Shown piece by piece: positions 45,980-56,466 of a DNA stretch of 64,000 bases (position 1 is its first letter; the number at the start of each line of letters is the position of its first letter). The notes beneath the pieces were generated by a model, which saw nothing but the letters and a program-made list of their open reading frames with translations, was not told the origin of the DNA and did not search any database. The position numbers and the translations under genes were made by a program. This stretch comes from Canna indica (taxonomy: Eukaryota; Streptophyta; Magnoliopsida; Zingiberales; Cannaceae), in assembly GCA_034359265.1 (NCBI GenBank), contig CP136891.1, forward strand, positions 42,958,001-43,022,000, read 5' to 3'.

Positions 45980-47179
45980 TGTTGAGTGAAAACCCACACT
46001 AGAAGGGGGGGTTGAATAGTGTTGGTTTACTTTCTACTTCTACTTCAATTTCTTTTAAATTAACTCCAACTTCAACCAAAAGTAAGTGCAACTAAATGAT
46101 GTTCGTTAGCGAGTATGAAACACAATTATAAGCATACACACAAGGCAATCCAAACACAAGAAAGTATAGTGGTTCGGCCAACCGCCTACTCCACAACCTT
46201 GGCTCCACACCAAGGATTTCTAACCAAATCTTTTATAGACTTTGTTTTTCCCTTTGAATACAATAGAGGACTCGGTTCTCAACCATTTGAGCACTCCTCA
46301 AACCTATTCACCTAGGCAAAATATAATTCTACAAAGTAAACCCTAAGTGTTTACACAAGCACACCTAGCAAGCTAATCAATGAATAACAAGTTCAAGTAA
46401 CAAGTAAAATTACAATGAAAAGAGCTAAAGATTAAACCACAACTAAGAGCTCTTTTCCAAGCCTTCGATGCCTCAAACTTCGTAAGATGTTGAGGTCGAA
46501 TCGAAGCCGGAGTCGAGGGAAGATGAGCGCTTGAGAGAAATCATCGATCGGAGAAGCAAGCGTGAGCGAATCAAGATTGGAAGGCACAAATCTCACTTTG
46601 AAAGCTTTAATGAATGGTTAAGAAGTGTTAATGAAGGTTGGTGAGGGGTATTTATAACCCCTCAAACGGAACAGCTCTCCAATGGGCATTTTTCTGCCTG
46701 TTGGACGTCGTCCAGTCGCTTTACGGTCGATCGTCGGTCGACCGACCGATCGACCGCCCAGCGACCGCTGGCGAAGTAGCAACTGCCAGTTTTTGGCCTT
46801 GTTCGGTCGACCGACCGATCGACCGGAGTGGCTACTGCCATTTTTCTACCTTGTTCGGTCGATCGACCGGTCAATCGAACCTAGGCTGAGGCTAATTTTT
46901 CACATTTGTTTTGTTACACGCTTTTTCATGGGTTTTGTTACCAAGTTTTGAGTTGGATAAATTTACAAATAGGCTTGGGATGAGATCCTAGGGATATATT
47001 ACAGAGAATCTACTTAATCTACATCCGATCCTTTTTTGACGATTTTTGCGATTCTCCGAGCGAAGTTCGCGTGCTTATCACAACCTCAACCTGAACTCAA
47101 AACTTCACACATTTATTAAATACATATTTGTTATCATCAAAATAGAGATCGAAGCCAAAGGGGAACCCTTGGGCCAACA
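45980..47179 (-). repeat. Sirevirus-type LTR, copy I (3' LTR, 1.2 kb)
   Basis: Reverse-strand LTR bordered by TGTTGAGTGAAAACCC at 45980 and GGGCCAACA at 47179. It carries the palindrome cluster at 46710-46880 (GGTCGACCGACC units), TATA box on the reverse strand near 46648, and the leader block AGTGGTTCGGCCAACCGCC near 46171. It is diverged from copies A-H but has all the same modules in the same order. It continues into an internal region, so it is the 3' LTR of a coding element. Confidence 0.85.
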
Positions 47180-47420
47180 ATCTTCCCCTTTTTGATGATG
47201 ACAAACATAACATGAAAATTTTATATAAAAGAAGACTCTAAGTATCATTTGTGAGTTTGAGTTAAGGCATGCGCAACTTAGTTCGCAACTTAACATATGC
47301 TCCCCCTATCAATATGCATATTATGCTTGTAATTCCCCCTATCTATATGCATCATAAAATAAATGTGACCTTACTTTTTCTCCCCCTTTTGACATCAATC
47401 AAAAAGGGCAAGAACTAAGA
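47180..47420 (-). promoter_or_regulatory. Multiple polypurine tracts (mPPT), copy I
   Basis: On the reverse strand several AAAAGGGG-type tracts occur (complements CTTCCCCTTTTTGATG at 47182, GCTCCCCCTATC near 47300, ATTCCCCCTATC near 47333 and TTCTCCCCCTTTTG near 47380). The first directly adjoins the LTR. It matches the arrangement in the gag-only element. Confidence 0.8.
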
Positions 47421-47619
47421 TACTATTAATGAGTTCCATCATTAAAACCAAGAAAACCATAAAATCAAGTATCATATATCACTATAGTCCTTCCTATCAA
47501 TGTAAGCCTATAGAAGACAAACATTGATAAGTCGCAAAGCCCCATTACAAGGCAATACATAAGTGTGATGATACCATATGAAATGCAATTTTTCAAAAGA
47601 CATGTATATTTTGAATATT

Positions 47620-49030
47620 TTTAACCACTAGGAAAAGCACAAATTCCTAATTGCATTCTTAAGTTTATAAAACTTTCTTCACTTAAGGGTTTTGTAAATA
47701 TATCCGCAAGTTGTTTATCGGTTGATACGAATTCCACAGATATATTTCCCTTAGCTACATTATCCCTAAGAAAATGGTGCCTTAGATCAATATGCTTGGT
47801 CCTAGAGTGTAAAACATGATTTTTTGTTAAATTGATTGCACTAGTGTTATCACAATGTATAGGTATACATTAATACTTAAGTCCATAATCTAAAAGGGTT
47901 TGTTTCATCCAAAGGCCTTGTGCACAACAACTAGCCACAACGATGTATTCCGCTTCGGTAGTTGAAAGTGCAACTGAGTTTTGTTTCTTTGAAAACCAAG
48001 AAATAAGACTCATCCCTAGGAATTGACAACACCCAGTGCTTTTTCGATCTACTTTACACCCGGCAAAATCGGCATCCGAAAAACCAATTAAATCGAAAGA
48101 TGCATTACATGGATACCACAATCCTAAGTCAACCGCAAGCCCTTCAAATATCTCAATATGCATTTGACCGCACTTAAGTGAGACATTCTAGGACAAGATT
48201 GAAACCTAGCACATGCACAAACACTAAACATAATATCGAGTCTACTTGCAGTTAAATAGAGAAGACTACCAATCATACCTCAATATCATTTTTCATCTAC
48301 TTTGACACCATCTTCACCTTTGTCAAGCTTGATGGATGTGCTCATTGGTGTAGAAGCTATCTTGGTTTCATTCATTCCAAACCTTTTGATGAGCTCCTTT
48401 GTGTACTTAGCTTGATTTATGAAGATTACTTTGTTGGTTTGCTTGATTTGGAGACCAAGCATGAAGGAGAGTTCTCCCATCATGCTCATCTCAAACTCTT
48501 CTTGCATGCACTTTGCAAACCACTCACAAAGCAATACATTAGTAGAACTAAATATTATATCATCAACATTATTTTGCACGAGTAAAATATCATTTTCATT
48601 ATGTTTTATAAAAAGAGAACCATCGGCTTTTCCTTATAGTCCATTCGTTCTTCTTGATTGTACCCTTGGGCCACTAACCTAGATTTGTTTCTAATGACTA
48701 AGCCTCCTTCATCTAGCTTGTTTCTAAATACCCATTTAGTCCCAATCATGGTTTGTCCACTAGGTCTAGGTACTAAGTCTCATACTTCATTCCTAACAAA
48801 TTGATTAACTTCTTCTTACATAACTATTACCCAAAAATTCATCTTCTATTGCTTCCTTAATATTTTTTGGCTCTACTTGAGATATGAATGCTACATATTG
48901 ATAAATGTTCTTAAGTTTAAAGCGCGTTACCACTCCCGTTGATGGTTCTCCAATGATTTGATCCATTGGATGATCTCTAATCAACTGGTACCTTTTGGGG
49001 AGAGGTGGTAGAGCTTCCTCTTCTTCTTTA
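47620..49030 (-). pseudogene. Copia pol: RT and RNase H of a Sirevirus-like element
   Basis: Reverse strand in order: pre-RT linker KRYQLIRDHPMDQIIGEPST and AFISQVEPKNIKEAIEDEF (49020-48810); RT start FVRNEV-stop-DLVPRPSGQ, GTKWVFRNKLDEGGLVIRNK, LVAQGYNQEER (48800-48645); then directly GSLFIKHNENDILLVQNNVD and DDIIFSSTN with the catalytic block (YVDD reads NVDD), MMGELSFMLGLQIKQ, TPMSTSIKLDK (48600-48286); RNase H with IGFSDADFAGCKVDRKSTGC, STTEAEYIVVASCCAQ, and the final NISVEFVSTDKQLADIFTKP (48163-47690). About 110 codons between NQEER and GSLFIKH are deleted. Gag, protease and integrase are absent. It is the only pol associated with this LTR family in the window. Confidence 0.85.
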
Positions 49031-49039
49031 TATATTATA
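49031..49039. repeat. 9-bp target-site duplication TATATTATA of the Pack-MULE
   Basis: TATATTATA precedes GGGTTAATTACAC and recurs exactly at 50733-50741 after the other end. A 9-bp duplication is the Mutator-superfamily signature. The AT-rich sequence adds some risk of chance. Confidence 0.8.
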
Positions 49040-49379
49040 GGGTTAATTACACTATATATCCTGAACTTTTGGGGTATTCTCAATTTTGACCTGAACTTTC
49101 AGTTGTATCAATTTTATACCCTAATTTTCAATTATTTTAATAATATCTCATCGTCAAGTCATCGTGAATCTTACCGTCTAATTGTTGACGTGGCTTTGCA
49201 CACGTGTACCAATAGTGAAATCAACACATAAAATAAAAATAAAACATATATAATACCACGCCAGTAGTTAAATTTAACCTTAATTAATTATTAAAAAAAA
49301 TTCACCTCTTCTCCTTTTTCTTCTCCACCACACTCGTGTACATCATGGCGATGCGTTGTGTAACGAACAAAACGACAGC

Positions 49380-49905
49380 ACTTCGCCAGCCAACATCATG
49401 TGCATCTCTACCCCCACGCTCCAGACGTCGACCTTCTCCCCATACTCCCTTCCAGCGACCACCTCCGGCGCCACCTACCACGGCATCCCCACGATCCCCA
49501 TCATCGGCACCCAGTCCTCGTCGACGTCCACGAAGCACTCTCCAGATCTGAAGTCGGCCAGCTTAAGCCACCCCATCTCGTCGAACAACACGTTGTCCGG
49601 CTTAACGTCCTAGTGAGCGATCCCCCTCCGGTGACACGCAGCCACGGCCTTCGCGAGCACGGCCACCATGGCGGCCGCCTTCGGCTCTGTGAATGGCATC
49701 CCACACAAGCAGCAATTCCATCGGAGAGGTCGGTTGCGTCGAGCATCTCGAGGACAAGGTGCACCAACTCCTCGTCCTCGTAGACAGTGTGAATCTAGGA
49801 CACGTGCGGGTTCCTAGCGGCGGCCCGGAGATGGAGTTTCGCCTCCCGCTCGGCGCACTCGTGGCCGAGGGCATTGGCAAGAAGGCGCTTGTTGGTCATT
49901 TCGGT
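49380..49905 (-). pseudogene. Captured PEPC-kinase-like protein kinase fragment
   Basis: Reverse strand gives MTNKRLLANALGHECAEREA, NPHVS-stop-IHTVYEDEEL, VHLVLEMLDATDLSDGI, then after a frame change AAAMVAVLAKAVAACHRRGI, AH-stop-[46 protein letters not shown], ending MMLAG. These are kinase subdomains II-IX of the calcium-dependent-kinase superfamily and are closest, from memory, to PEP carboxylase kinase, which lacks EF hands. The catalytic HRD Arg is a stop, DFG reads DFR, and the ATP-binding Gly loop is missing. It is dead as an enzyme, but could be transcribed as antisense RNA to the parent gene. The identity as PPCK is an inference. Confidence 0.65.
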
Positions 49906-49939
49906 TCATCCGCTGCAAGAACATGATGTTGAGCATCGA

Positions 49940-50430
49940 TGAGTCATCTGATGCCCAAATCTAGAGATCAACCCCGGCATCATCACTGCCACCAACATCT
50001 GTCACGGAAAGCTCTACATCTCCCTTCACGATCATGGCGAGCGTGTTGCTACACATGTGTATCACATGGTGAGCTCGGTGATGAGGCTGTCGTGGAGGCA
50101 CCGATCGAGCTTGTCGTGGGAGATCACCGTCATGGGCAGTGAGGTTGGAGATCGTCGGCAGTGCGGCGGAGCTCGTCGAGGGACTCGTGGAACATGTCGA
50201 CACAGTCAGCGAGAGCGGTGTGCTCTCGGGCAATGAGGTTGGAGGTCGGCGGCGGTGCGACGGAGCTCGTTGAGGGACTCGTGGAACATGTCAAGGCACT
50301 CGGCGAGAACAGTGCGCTCCCGGGCAGTGAGATTGGAGGTCGTCGGCGTTGCGGCGGAGCTCCTCGAGGGACTCGTGGAACATGTCGACGCAATCGGCGA
50401 GAGCGGTGCACTCCCGGGCAGTAATATTGA
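49940..50430 (-). pseudogene. Captured pectinesterase-inhibitor-like fragment, triplicated
   Basis: Reverse-strand codons read ALADCVDMFHESLEELRRNA and DDLQ, the last helix of a plant invertase/pectin methylesterase inhibitor domain, present in three tandem 94-bp units. Downstream of the third, SHDKLDRCLHDSLITELTM, stop, CVSNTLAMIV, and later IWASDDSSML are consistent with the linker between the inhibitor domain and the catalytic part of a pectin methylesterase. The catalytic domain itself is absent. The fragment ends close to the start of the kinase fragment, so a chimeric reverse-strand transcript is possible. Confidence 0.5.
50133..50420. repeat. 94-bp tandem repeat, three units
   Basis: Three near-identical units, each with GACTCGTGGAACATGTC and a CTCGGGCAGTGAG-like end. 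The unit length of 94 is not a multiple of three, so each copy shifts the captured reading frame. Units differ by about 10%, so the triplication is older than the present copy or has drifted. Confidence 0.85.
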
Positions 50431-50741
50431 TCAAAGTTACTGATGATGACATGTAATTTTTCTAATATATAATTAAGGTTAGAATTTCTTGCTCACATGG
50501 CGTGATGAATTGGCACTGACTTTAATTTTTATTCAAATTTTATTTGTTGACTTAAATGCTGGTACACATATGCATTGCCGCATCATCAATCAAACGGCAA
50601 AACTCATGGTTAGTTGACGAGGGAATATTATTGATATAAACTGAAAATAGGAGTACATTATTGATACAAACGAAAGTTCGGGTCAAAATTGAGAAGACCC
50701 CTAAAGTTGGTAATATACGGTGTAATTAACCCTATATTATA

Positions 50742-52200
50742 TATATTGAGGATTTAAGATTTATCCCAATGTAACTCGTTTAAGTATTTGGTAAGTAGAT
50801 TGAAGAGGAGGGATGGGTCATGTAGTGGAGAAGGATGAATATTATTCAAGTTTTCAGAGAAAACATATAACATAATTAAAATTTTCATTTAGCAGTATCG
50901 TGGGAGTACGTTCCTCATATTGGCTTGATTTGATAAATATCATTTTTCTAGATATGTTCTTTTGCAAAGTTTGACATTTTCATATCCTTTGCTTCTATTT
51001 GGAATTTTTTCTCCTCTCAAATTCCTGACGGCACATTTTGTACCTCATTGTGGAAGGGGGTGCTTCAGTGCCACTAACATATATTGCTTCTGAAAGGACA
51101 ATCCCAGGGTATAATATATATGTTGTTGCTTCTCTAATAAAATAATCTAATATGGTGGCTAGACTTGTGCATTTAGTTTTTGAATCTAATTGCAGATATG
51201 GAGGTACGTGGAATGAGTTCAGCAAAAGCAGCTCTAGAAAGTGACACAAGGGTTAGGTCTATTTTCTACTAAGTGTCTTAATTTAGTCGTGGTTTAAAAA
51301 TTTTCACTTAATTTGGTTCTATCTACAAGTGTTGGCTTTTGAAGCCGGAAGAAAAAGCCAAATTAGAGTAAATAAAATATCTGCATGTATGTTTTAATCC
51401 TAATTTGTTAAAATTGTGAGAACCGTATGATTGCTAAATTCTTTGAGATTCATAAGTTTAATAATGATACATGTTGATATGTTATGATGATCAAGTGATA
51501 TGTTATGATGACCAAGTAATTCTAGGTGATGATAGTTTTTAGCTGGTAATCGATTTTGATATTTGAAAGGCCATAGTCTGTTGTTTACATTGTTGTTCAT
51601 TTGTTTTTGTTACCAAAGTTCTAATTGCAAATTTGGTTTATAGTTCTTCAGTTTGCATTGTTCAATACTTTTGGGGACAAACTTTTGGGGACTAAAATGA
51701 CTCTGTCCTTCTACTGTAGCTTACATTTTGGTCCTCTATTTTCTCGATCACTAATTCCTATCTAATGGTAAATCCCTATGATGCTTCATTTTTATTTATA
51801 TATTCTAGTCATGTTTTTCCAGTAAGGAGGAAAGCATTCAACATGGTGATCTCAAGGCTGGAGCAAAGGGCAGATGTAGATGCCACGAATAATGAAGCAC
51901 TGGAGCAATTAGGAGTAGTAGGAGTAGTGAGAGCAATTGAGAGTAGTGAGAACAATTTTTATTTTGGCATTTGATTTTTGTTCCTAAATCTTATGATTTT
52001 TTTGTTCTTTTGGTATCCCTCTAGTTGTGTAGATACTCGACACACTTCTACGTACTTGTAGATGCTTTATACTTTTACATAATTGTTGAATTTGAATTGG
52101 TTTTTGTTATGAAATTTGATTTTAAATGTGAGTTTATGGTTTTTTAAGTGGTTGTATAATCAGATAATTTGATTTTAAATTTGATATGTATTATGTGTAT
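50742..52200. other. Unassigned AT-rich sequence, possibly CACTA 2 interior
   Basis: About 1.45 kb between the Pack-MULE and the repeat-rich CACTA 2 end. There is no convincing gene. ORF 51765-51974 (ending SSENNFYFGI) has no recognised motif but could be a 3' exon of a CACTA gene. The left end of CACTA 2 was not found. Confidence 0.35.
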
Positions 52201-52202
52201 GG

Positions 52203-52633
52203 TTGGACATTTACTATAAATGTAATTTAATTCATACAAATGGTATTACCAATGGATATCTGTTGGTATCACCATCCAATATATTTGTTGATAATACCAA
52301 CGAAAGTGTATCTGTTGGTAATACCAATGGATATTTTTATCCGTTGGTAATACCAACGAAAGTGTATCTGTTAGTAATATCTGTTGGTATTACCAACGGA
52401 TATTATAATTTGTTGGTAATACCAACGGCTAATAATATCCGTTGGTAATTACCTACGGCTAATAATATCCGTTGGTATTACCAACGGATATAATAATATA
52501 TGTTGGTACTACCTAGTAGGGTAACACCGACGAATTTACCAACGGACAATCCATTGGTAATAGTATTATCAACGGATTTTTGACTATTACCAACGGATTT
52601 ATTCCGTTGATGATGCCCTATTTTTTTGTAGTG
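52203..52633. mobile_element. CACTA transposon 2, right end with palindromic subterminal repeats
   Basis: The end at 52633 reads (complement) CACTACAAAAAAATAGGGC, a CACTA terminus. Inside, about fifteen copies of TCCGTTGGTAATACCAACGG-like sequence in both orientations form a dense subterminal array (52240-52600). Such arrays bind the transposon's accessory protein in this superfamily. The element sits inside a Copia protease reading frame. Its other end was not found, and no transposase is visible. Confidence 0.8.
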
Positions 52634-52636
52634 TGT

Positions 52637-52966
52637 TGCAGCTCTTGTGCCATTGCCCACCTAGAGGTCATAGGCGCCTTTGTCCAGCCTTCTACTTCTT
52701 CTCAGCCCCTCCAATGAATTGCAGATGTGACAACCATAACCAGTATCCAATACCCATGAAGTAGAGTTAGTTAAGGATAAATTAATCTCAATGACAAACG
52801 CATCGGTAGAAGGCCTCTACAATATAGAAGTCCTCTTCATCTTTACCTCTACAATATACTCCTTGCAATTTCGCTTCCAATGGTCATCTTTACCACAATG
52901 ATAGCAGAAGGAGCAAGAAAGAGTTTATGCACCTCTTCCTCTCCCTGCGCCTCTTCCCCTCCCTCT
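52637..52966 (-). pseudogene. Copia gag zinc knuckle and protease fragment
   Basis: Reverse strand: an Arg/Gly-rich stretch, CCHC knuckle CYHCGKDDHWKRNC (complete C-X2-C-X4-H-X4-C), then protease sequence STSWVLDTGYGCHICNSLEG with the catalytic Asp-Thr-Gly, and DL-stop-VGNGTRAAT. The next residues would continue in an autonomous element, but CACTA 2 begins there. The order knuckle then protease is right for Ty1/Copia. Stops at IL-stop-RPS and DL-stop-VGN mark it as dead. It is not of the Gag type of the Sirevirus-like family here. Confidence 0.75.
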
Positions 52967-53932
52967 CCAGACGATCGACCGACTTGACACTTCTTTGTCT
53001 AGAAAGATTTCGGCCGACCCTCAACCAACCCTTAGTCGATCGAAACTGCCAACGGATCTTTTAGATCTGTTGAACCGTTCTTTTGAGCCCCTATTCTTGG
53101 GATCTCTATATAAGCTCACAAATATGCTTTCATTCAATCATTTTGACAATATTTGCTAGATTTCTTGAGTCATTTCATTCCAAACCCTAGTTTCTATACT
53201 TACACCTTGATCTTGCCTTTGAACCTTCAAGATTCATCTTCTCAAGGCATCAAAACGAGTAGGCATTAGGAATTGGAGCTAAGTATGTTGTTGTATTTAT
53301 AGCTCCATTTACTTGTATTTTATAGTTTGTTTCATTGAGTTTTATGTTTGGTTGAAGGTGTAGGTGATACACCTTATTTACTTTGTAATTGAGTGTTTAG
53401 TTTTAGAATAGTAGTTGAGGCATCTTCTAGGTTGAGGGATAAATCATCTTTGTATTCTTTAGGAAACATTCAAGTTACAAAGGGTTTGGTGGTAGCCTTG
53501 GTGTAACGGCATAAGTCCACCGGTGTGCTTGTAATCTAGGATTAGAATGTCCTTAGGAAATAGTGAGGTGGGAGAGTGCTTCTAGTATGAAGGCGGGGAC
53601 TTTCGGATGTCGAAGTGCCTTCGGCGTGAGAGCGGAGAATCTCCAGTGTAAAGTCCTTATTCTAAGGAACTCTATATCTAGTGAGTTGTGTATGAAATTC
53701 TAAGCAGGGTACTTAGGTAGTGGAGAAGGCATTAGTGTCGAACCACTATAAATAGTTGTGTTTGCATTGATATTATTTGTGTTTGCTTAATTATGATACT
53801 TACTTGCTTCCGCACATATCGTTTAATCTTGTGTTTGCCTAGGTAATCAAGAATTGATTAAAATCAAAAATTAGGCTAAAGTTTTAGTAAACACACTATT
53901 CCCCCCCTCTAGTGTAGGTCATTCGGCTTACA
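52967..53932 (+). repeat. Sirevirus-type LTR, copy J (5'-truncated)
   Basis: Begins within a short palindrome cluster (ACGATCGACCGAC near 52973), continues with TATA box (CTATATAAG near 53107), the leader block and CACACTATTCCCCCCCTCTA, ending GGCTTACA at 53932 (CAACA in the others). The 5' 600 bases or more are missing. It is followed by a primer-site-like sequence and gag, so it is the 5' LTR of another element. Confidence 0.75.
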
Positions 53933-53934
53933 TT

Positions 53935-53946
53935 TGATATCAAAGC
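53935..53946 (+). promoter_or_regulatory. Degenerate primer-binding site (copy J)
   Basis: TGATATCAAAGC, two changes from the initiator-Met primer site TGGTATCAGAGC, and followed by GGGT as in the gag-only element. Position two bases after the LTR end fits. Confidence 0.65.
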
Positions 53947-53979
53947 GGGTCGTCGCTTGTCTCGATCCAAGAATTGCAC

Positions 53980-54683
53980 TAGAGCCGATAGTTTCTACAC
54001 CTCATAGGTTCGATGAGTCTAGCTTTGGTTTTTGGAAGGTTTAGGTGTGTTTAACATGCTTAAAACTCAATATGTTGAACCTATGATTAAATTGATTTGT
54101 TTAAATTGAATGCACAAGCTATGAATGTCATATATTGTACAACCAAATGAAATTTTTGAAAAAGTCATGCATAGTAGATCGGCTTATGATTTATGAGCTT
54201 GCTTGAATATGTTATATGATTTCGCCAAAACCCAAGAACTTGCTATATGTGTTGAGGGTGGTGATGACAATGGTCATCCCCCTAGTACTAACCTCGATTT
54301 TGATGTCATTAGTGCTTCTAGTCAAAGAAACAATTTAAAAGGCCAAAAAAGGAAGGTGACATACTACTTTTGCAAAGAGAAAGGGCACATCAAGAAAAAT
54401 TGCCCTTCACTCATAAAAATGGCAAAATGAAGAAGATCGCTTCAAGGACCTCCTTGGATCTATATGGAGCTTCTTCGTAACATGATGATGAAGCCACTTC
54501 CAAACTTTGCCTCATGAGACTTGAGGATGAGGTGAATTGTTCAACTTCTTGTCAAAGTCGTGATTCTACCAATTCAAGCTAATTTAACATGTCATATGAT
54601 GAGTTAGTTGAGGCATGTAGAAAAATGTATGAATTGCTTGTAAAAAGAAATAAGGAAATCAAGAAGATGAAAAAGGAAAATTT
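53980..54683 (+). pseudogene. Gag of the copy J element, first part
   Basis: Fragments matching the Gag at 9561: RFDESSFGFWK-like start, ...FEKVMHSRSAYDL... and MNMLYDFAKTQELAICVEGG, then QKRKVTYYFCKEKGHIKKNC with a knuckle in which the first Cys is Tyr (YYFC in place of C-x-x-C), and the coiled-coil start SYDELVEACRKMYELLVKRN. Frameshifts and a deletion in the UBN2-like region are present. It is interrupted at 54689 by a Gypsy solo LTR, resumes at 57535 and then at 63124. Confidence 0.75.
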
Positions 54684-55494
54684 TAGGTTGTAATGCCCAA
54701 AATTTTTATAATAATATTTTATTCTTGAGCGGGGGACCATAGGCCCGAGTTAGCGCGGATTGGCAGAAAGCTTCGGGATTAGACCCGGGTAAGCATTTAA
54801 TGTAAAAAAAAATGGAAAATTTTTATTTGCAATATCTCTGTGATTTAGCATGCTAGGATGATAGAGGGTCTCGAGATGAATTTAGCAATTCAATTAGAAC
54901 TCGAATCGGAGTTAGAACGCGTTAGATATGGGCTGTTTAAGTCGGATAATCTAAGTATGGATATTTTGGTCATTTGGACCCAACTAGGGTCTATAAATTA
55001 GAGCCTGGGATGTACGGCGAGGGGTTTAGACGCACGCCACCTGAGGCAAAGGAGAGAGGAGCGAGGGCGCCGCCAAGGAGACGAAATTTTGTGAGTTCGT
55101 CGGCATCGATTGAAGGAAGATCCTATGCGTCTTCTTCCTTTCTATTTTCTCCAAAGAGGTGAGTGGATTAAGCCTTCTTGCCCAATTCTTTCATTCATGC
55201 CGCTGCCCCTATGTCATGGGGATTTCGTCGAATTTTGTTGCATTTTTCTCGTATTGAATTAAAAATTTTGGATCTGTGTTTCGTTGCGGAATCGTGTCAT
55301 TTTTGCCATCGTTTTCATCGGTGGTCTATTTGTCGTTCAAGTCGCCATCAAGAGACGATCATCACCATGATCGGCTCTGCCAGGTACGCCGGCAGCGAAG
55401 GGAAACCGATCGGCTTGGACCGATGTTGGAGTCATGCTGCCTTGCGCAGTCGTCGCTAGGCGCGGCCGCTGCCAGGCGGGCGTCGTTGGGGCAT

Positions 55495-55625
55495 GGACTG
55501 TTTAGGCCGGCGACAATGTCGTCGGGTCGGGTCGTGGTCTGTTTAGGACGGCGACAGCGCCGTCGGGTCGGGTCATGGTCTGTTTAGGCCAGTGACAGCA
55601 CCGTCGGGTCAAGTCGTGGCATGTC
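55495..55625. repeat. 43-bp tandem repeat in the Gypsy solo LTR
   Basis: Three to four units of GGTCTGTTTAGGCCGGCGAC followed by a GTCGGGTCGGGTCGTG-like half. They are CpG-rich. No function is visible. Confidence 0.8.
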
Positions 55626-56429
55626 TAGGCCGAGGATAATGTCGATCTCGCGGCACTCGGCATGACAGTAGCATCCTATCGTCGAGTGCCATGAGATCGG
55701 CGAGTCCCTTGGTATCGCCATCGTGCAATTAGGTGGCGCTAGCGAGTCGTCGTCGGTAGGTGAGGGTTCCAGCAAGGGCCTGCGCGGTCGGAGGCAATGG
55801 GTGGCGGCGGCGGTGCCAGGAGAAGGGGAAGATACGAAGGGTTTTATTTATTTAATATAGTATGAAATGGGTTGATTTGTATATTATTAGGGTATTTAAG
55901 GAGTTGATCGTAGAGTCGTTGGATCGAGTTGGGGTGAATATAAATGTTATAGATTTTCGCGTGCTGAACGCAATGGTGGTGTCAGATTTTTGATCGGGGG
56001 TGGGTTGGTAGACCTTAAGGTTAGTAAAAATATTAATGTTATATATGAATTTTCATCTAATCGATATTTTGAATTTAATGGTAAGGTCTGTTTCGCCGTC
56101 AGACTTCTAGATTTTTAAATCGGTAGGCGATTATCGCCTCATTTTGCGTGCCGAGTCGAAAATCATGTTTTGTGTTTTTATGATTTCAATCTGAGATGAT
56201 TCATAGTTATAATAGTTAATAAGGTTAATCTCATCCTAGATCTGTGTTACCCTATATCGAAATATTTTGTTGTTGTTCCATTCTATTAATTCTACTGTTG
56301 AAGTTCATTTGCATTGTTCTCATGATATACCTGCTTCTTTTCTTATGATGTTGGACGTGTTATATTCTTATTTCATGGTTGTTTATTTATGTTGTAAAAT
56401 CATGATTTGTGAACACTATTTCCATATAT

Positions 56430-56466
56430 ATATATGTGTGTGTGTGTATGTGTGTGTGTGGTTGTG
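56430..56466. repeat. AT/TG microsatellite
   Basis: ATATATATATATGTGTGTGTGTGTATGTGTGTGTGTGG-type run in the solo LTR; each unit is two bases. Confidence 0.8.

Larger units (their letters stand above)
49040..50732. mobile_element. Pack-MULE (non-autonomous Mutator-like element, 1693 bp)
   Basis: Ends are long inverted repeats of about 100 bases: GGGTTAATTACACTATATAT at the left and its diverged complement ending GGTGTAATTAACCC at the right. Both are followed by CTCAATTTTGACC-GAACTTT-like inner sequence. The AT-rich arms enclose a GC-rich core (49350-50430) with two gene-derived fragments on the reverse strand. No transposase is present. It is inserted in or at the end of the Copia pol remnant. 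Confidence 0.85.

Noticed and set aside
48995..49231. ORF across the left end of the Pack-MULE
   Set aside because: It spans the Copia/Pack-MULE junction and translates the AT-rich terminal repeat.
49336..49783. Plus-strand Pro/Arg/His-rich ORFs in the Pack-MULE core
   Set aside because: They are antisense shadows of the GC-rich kinase fragment, which reads sensibly only on the reverse strand.
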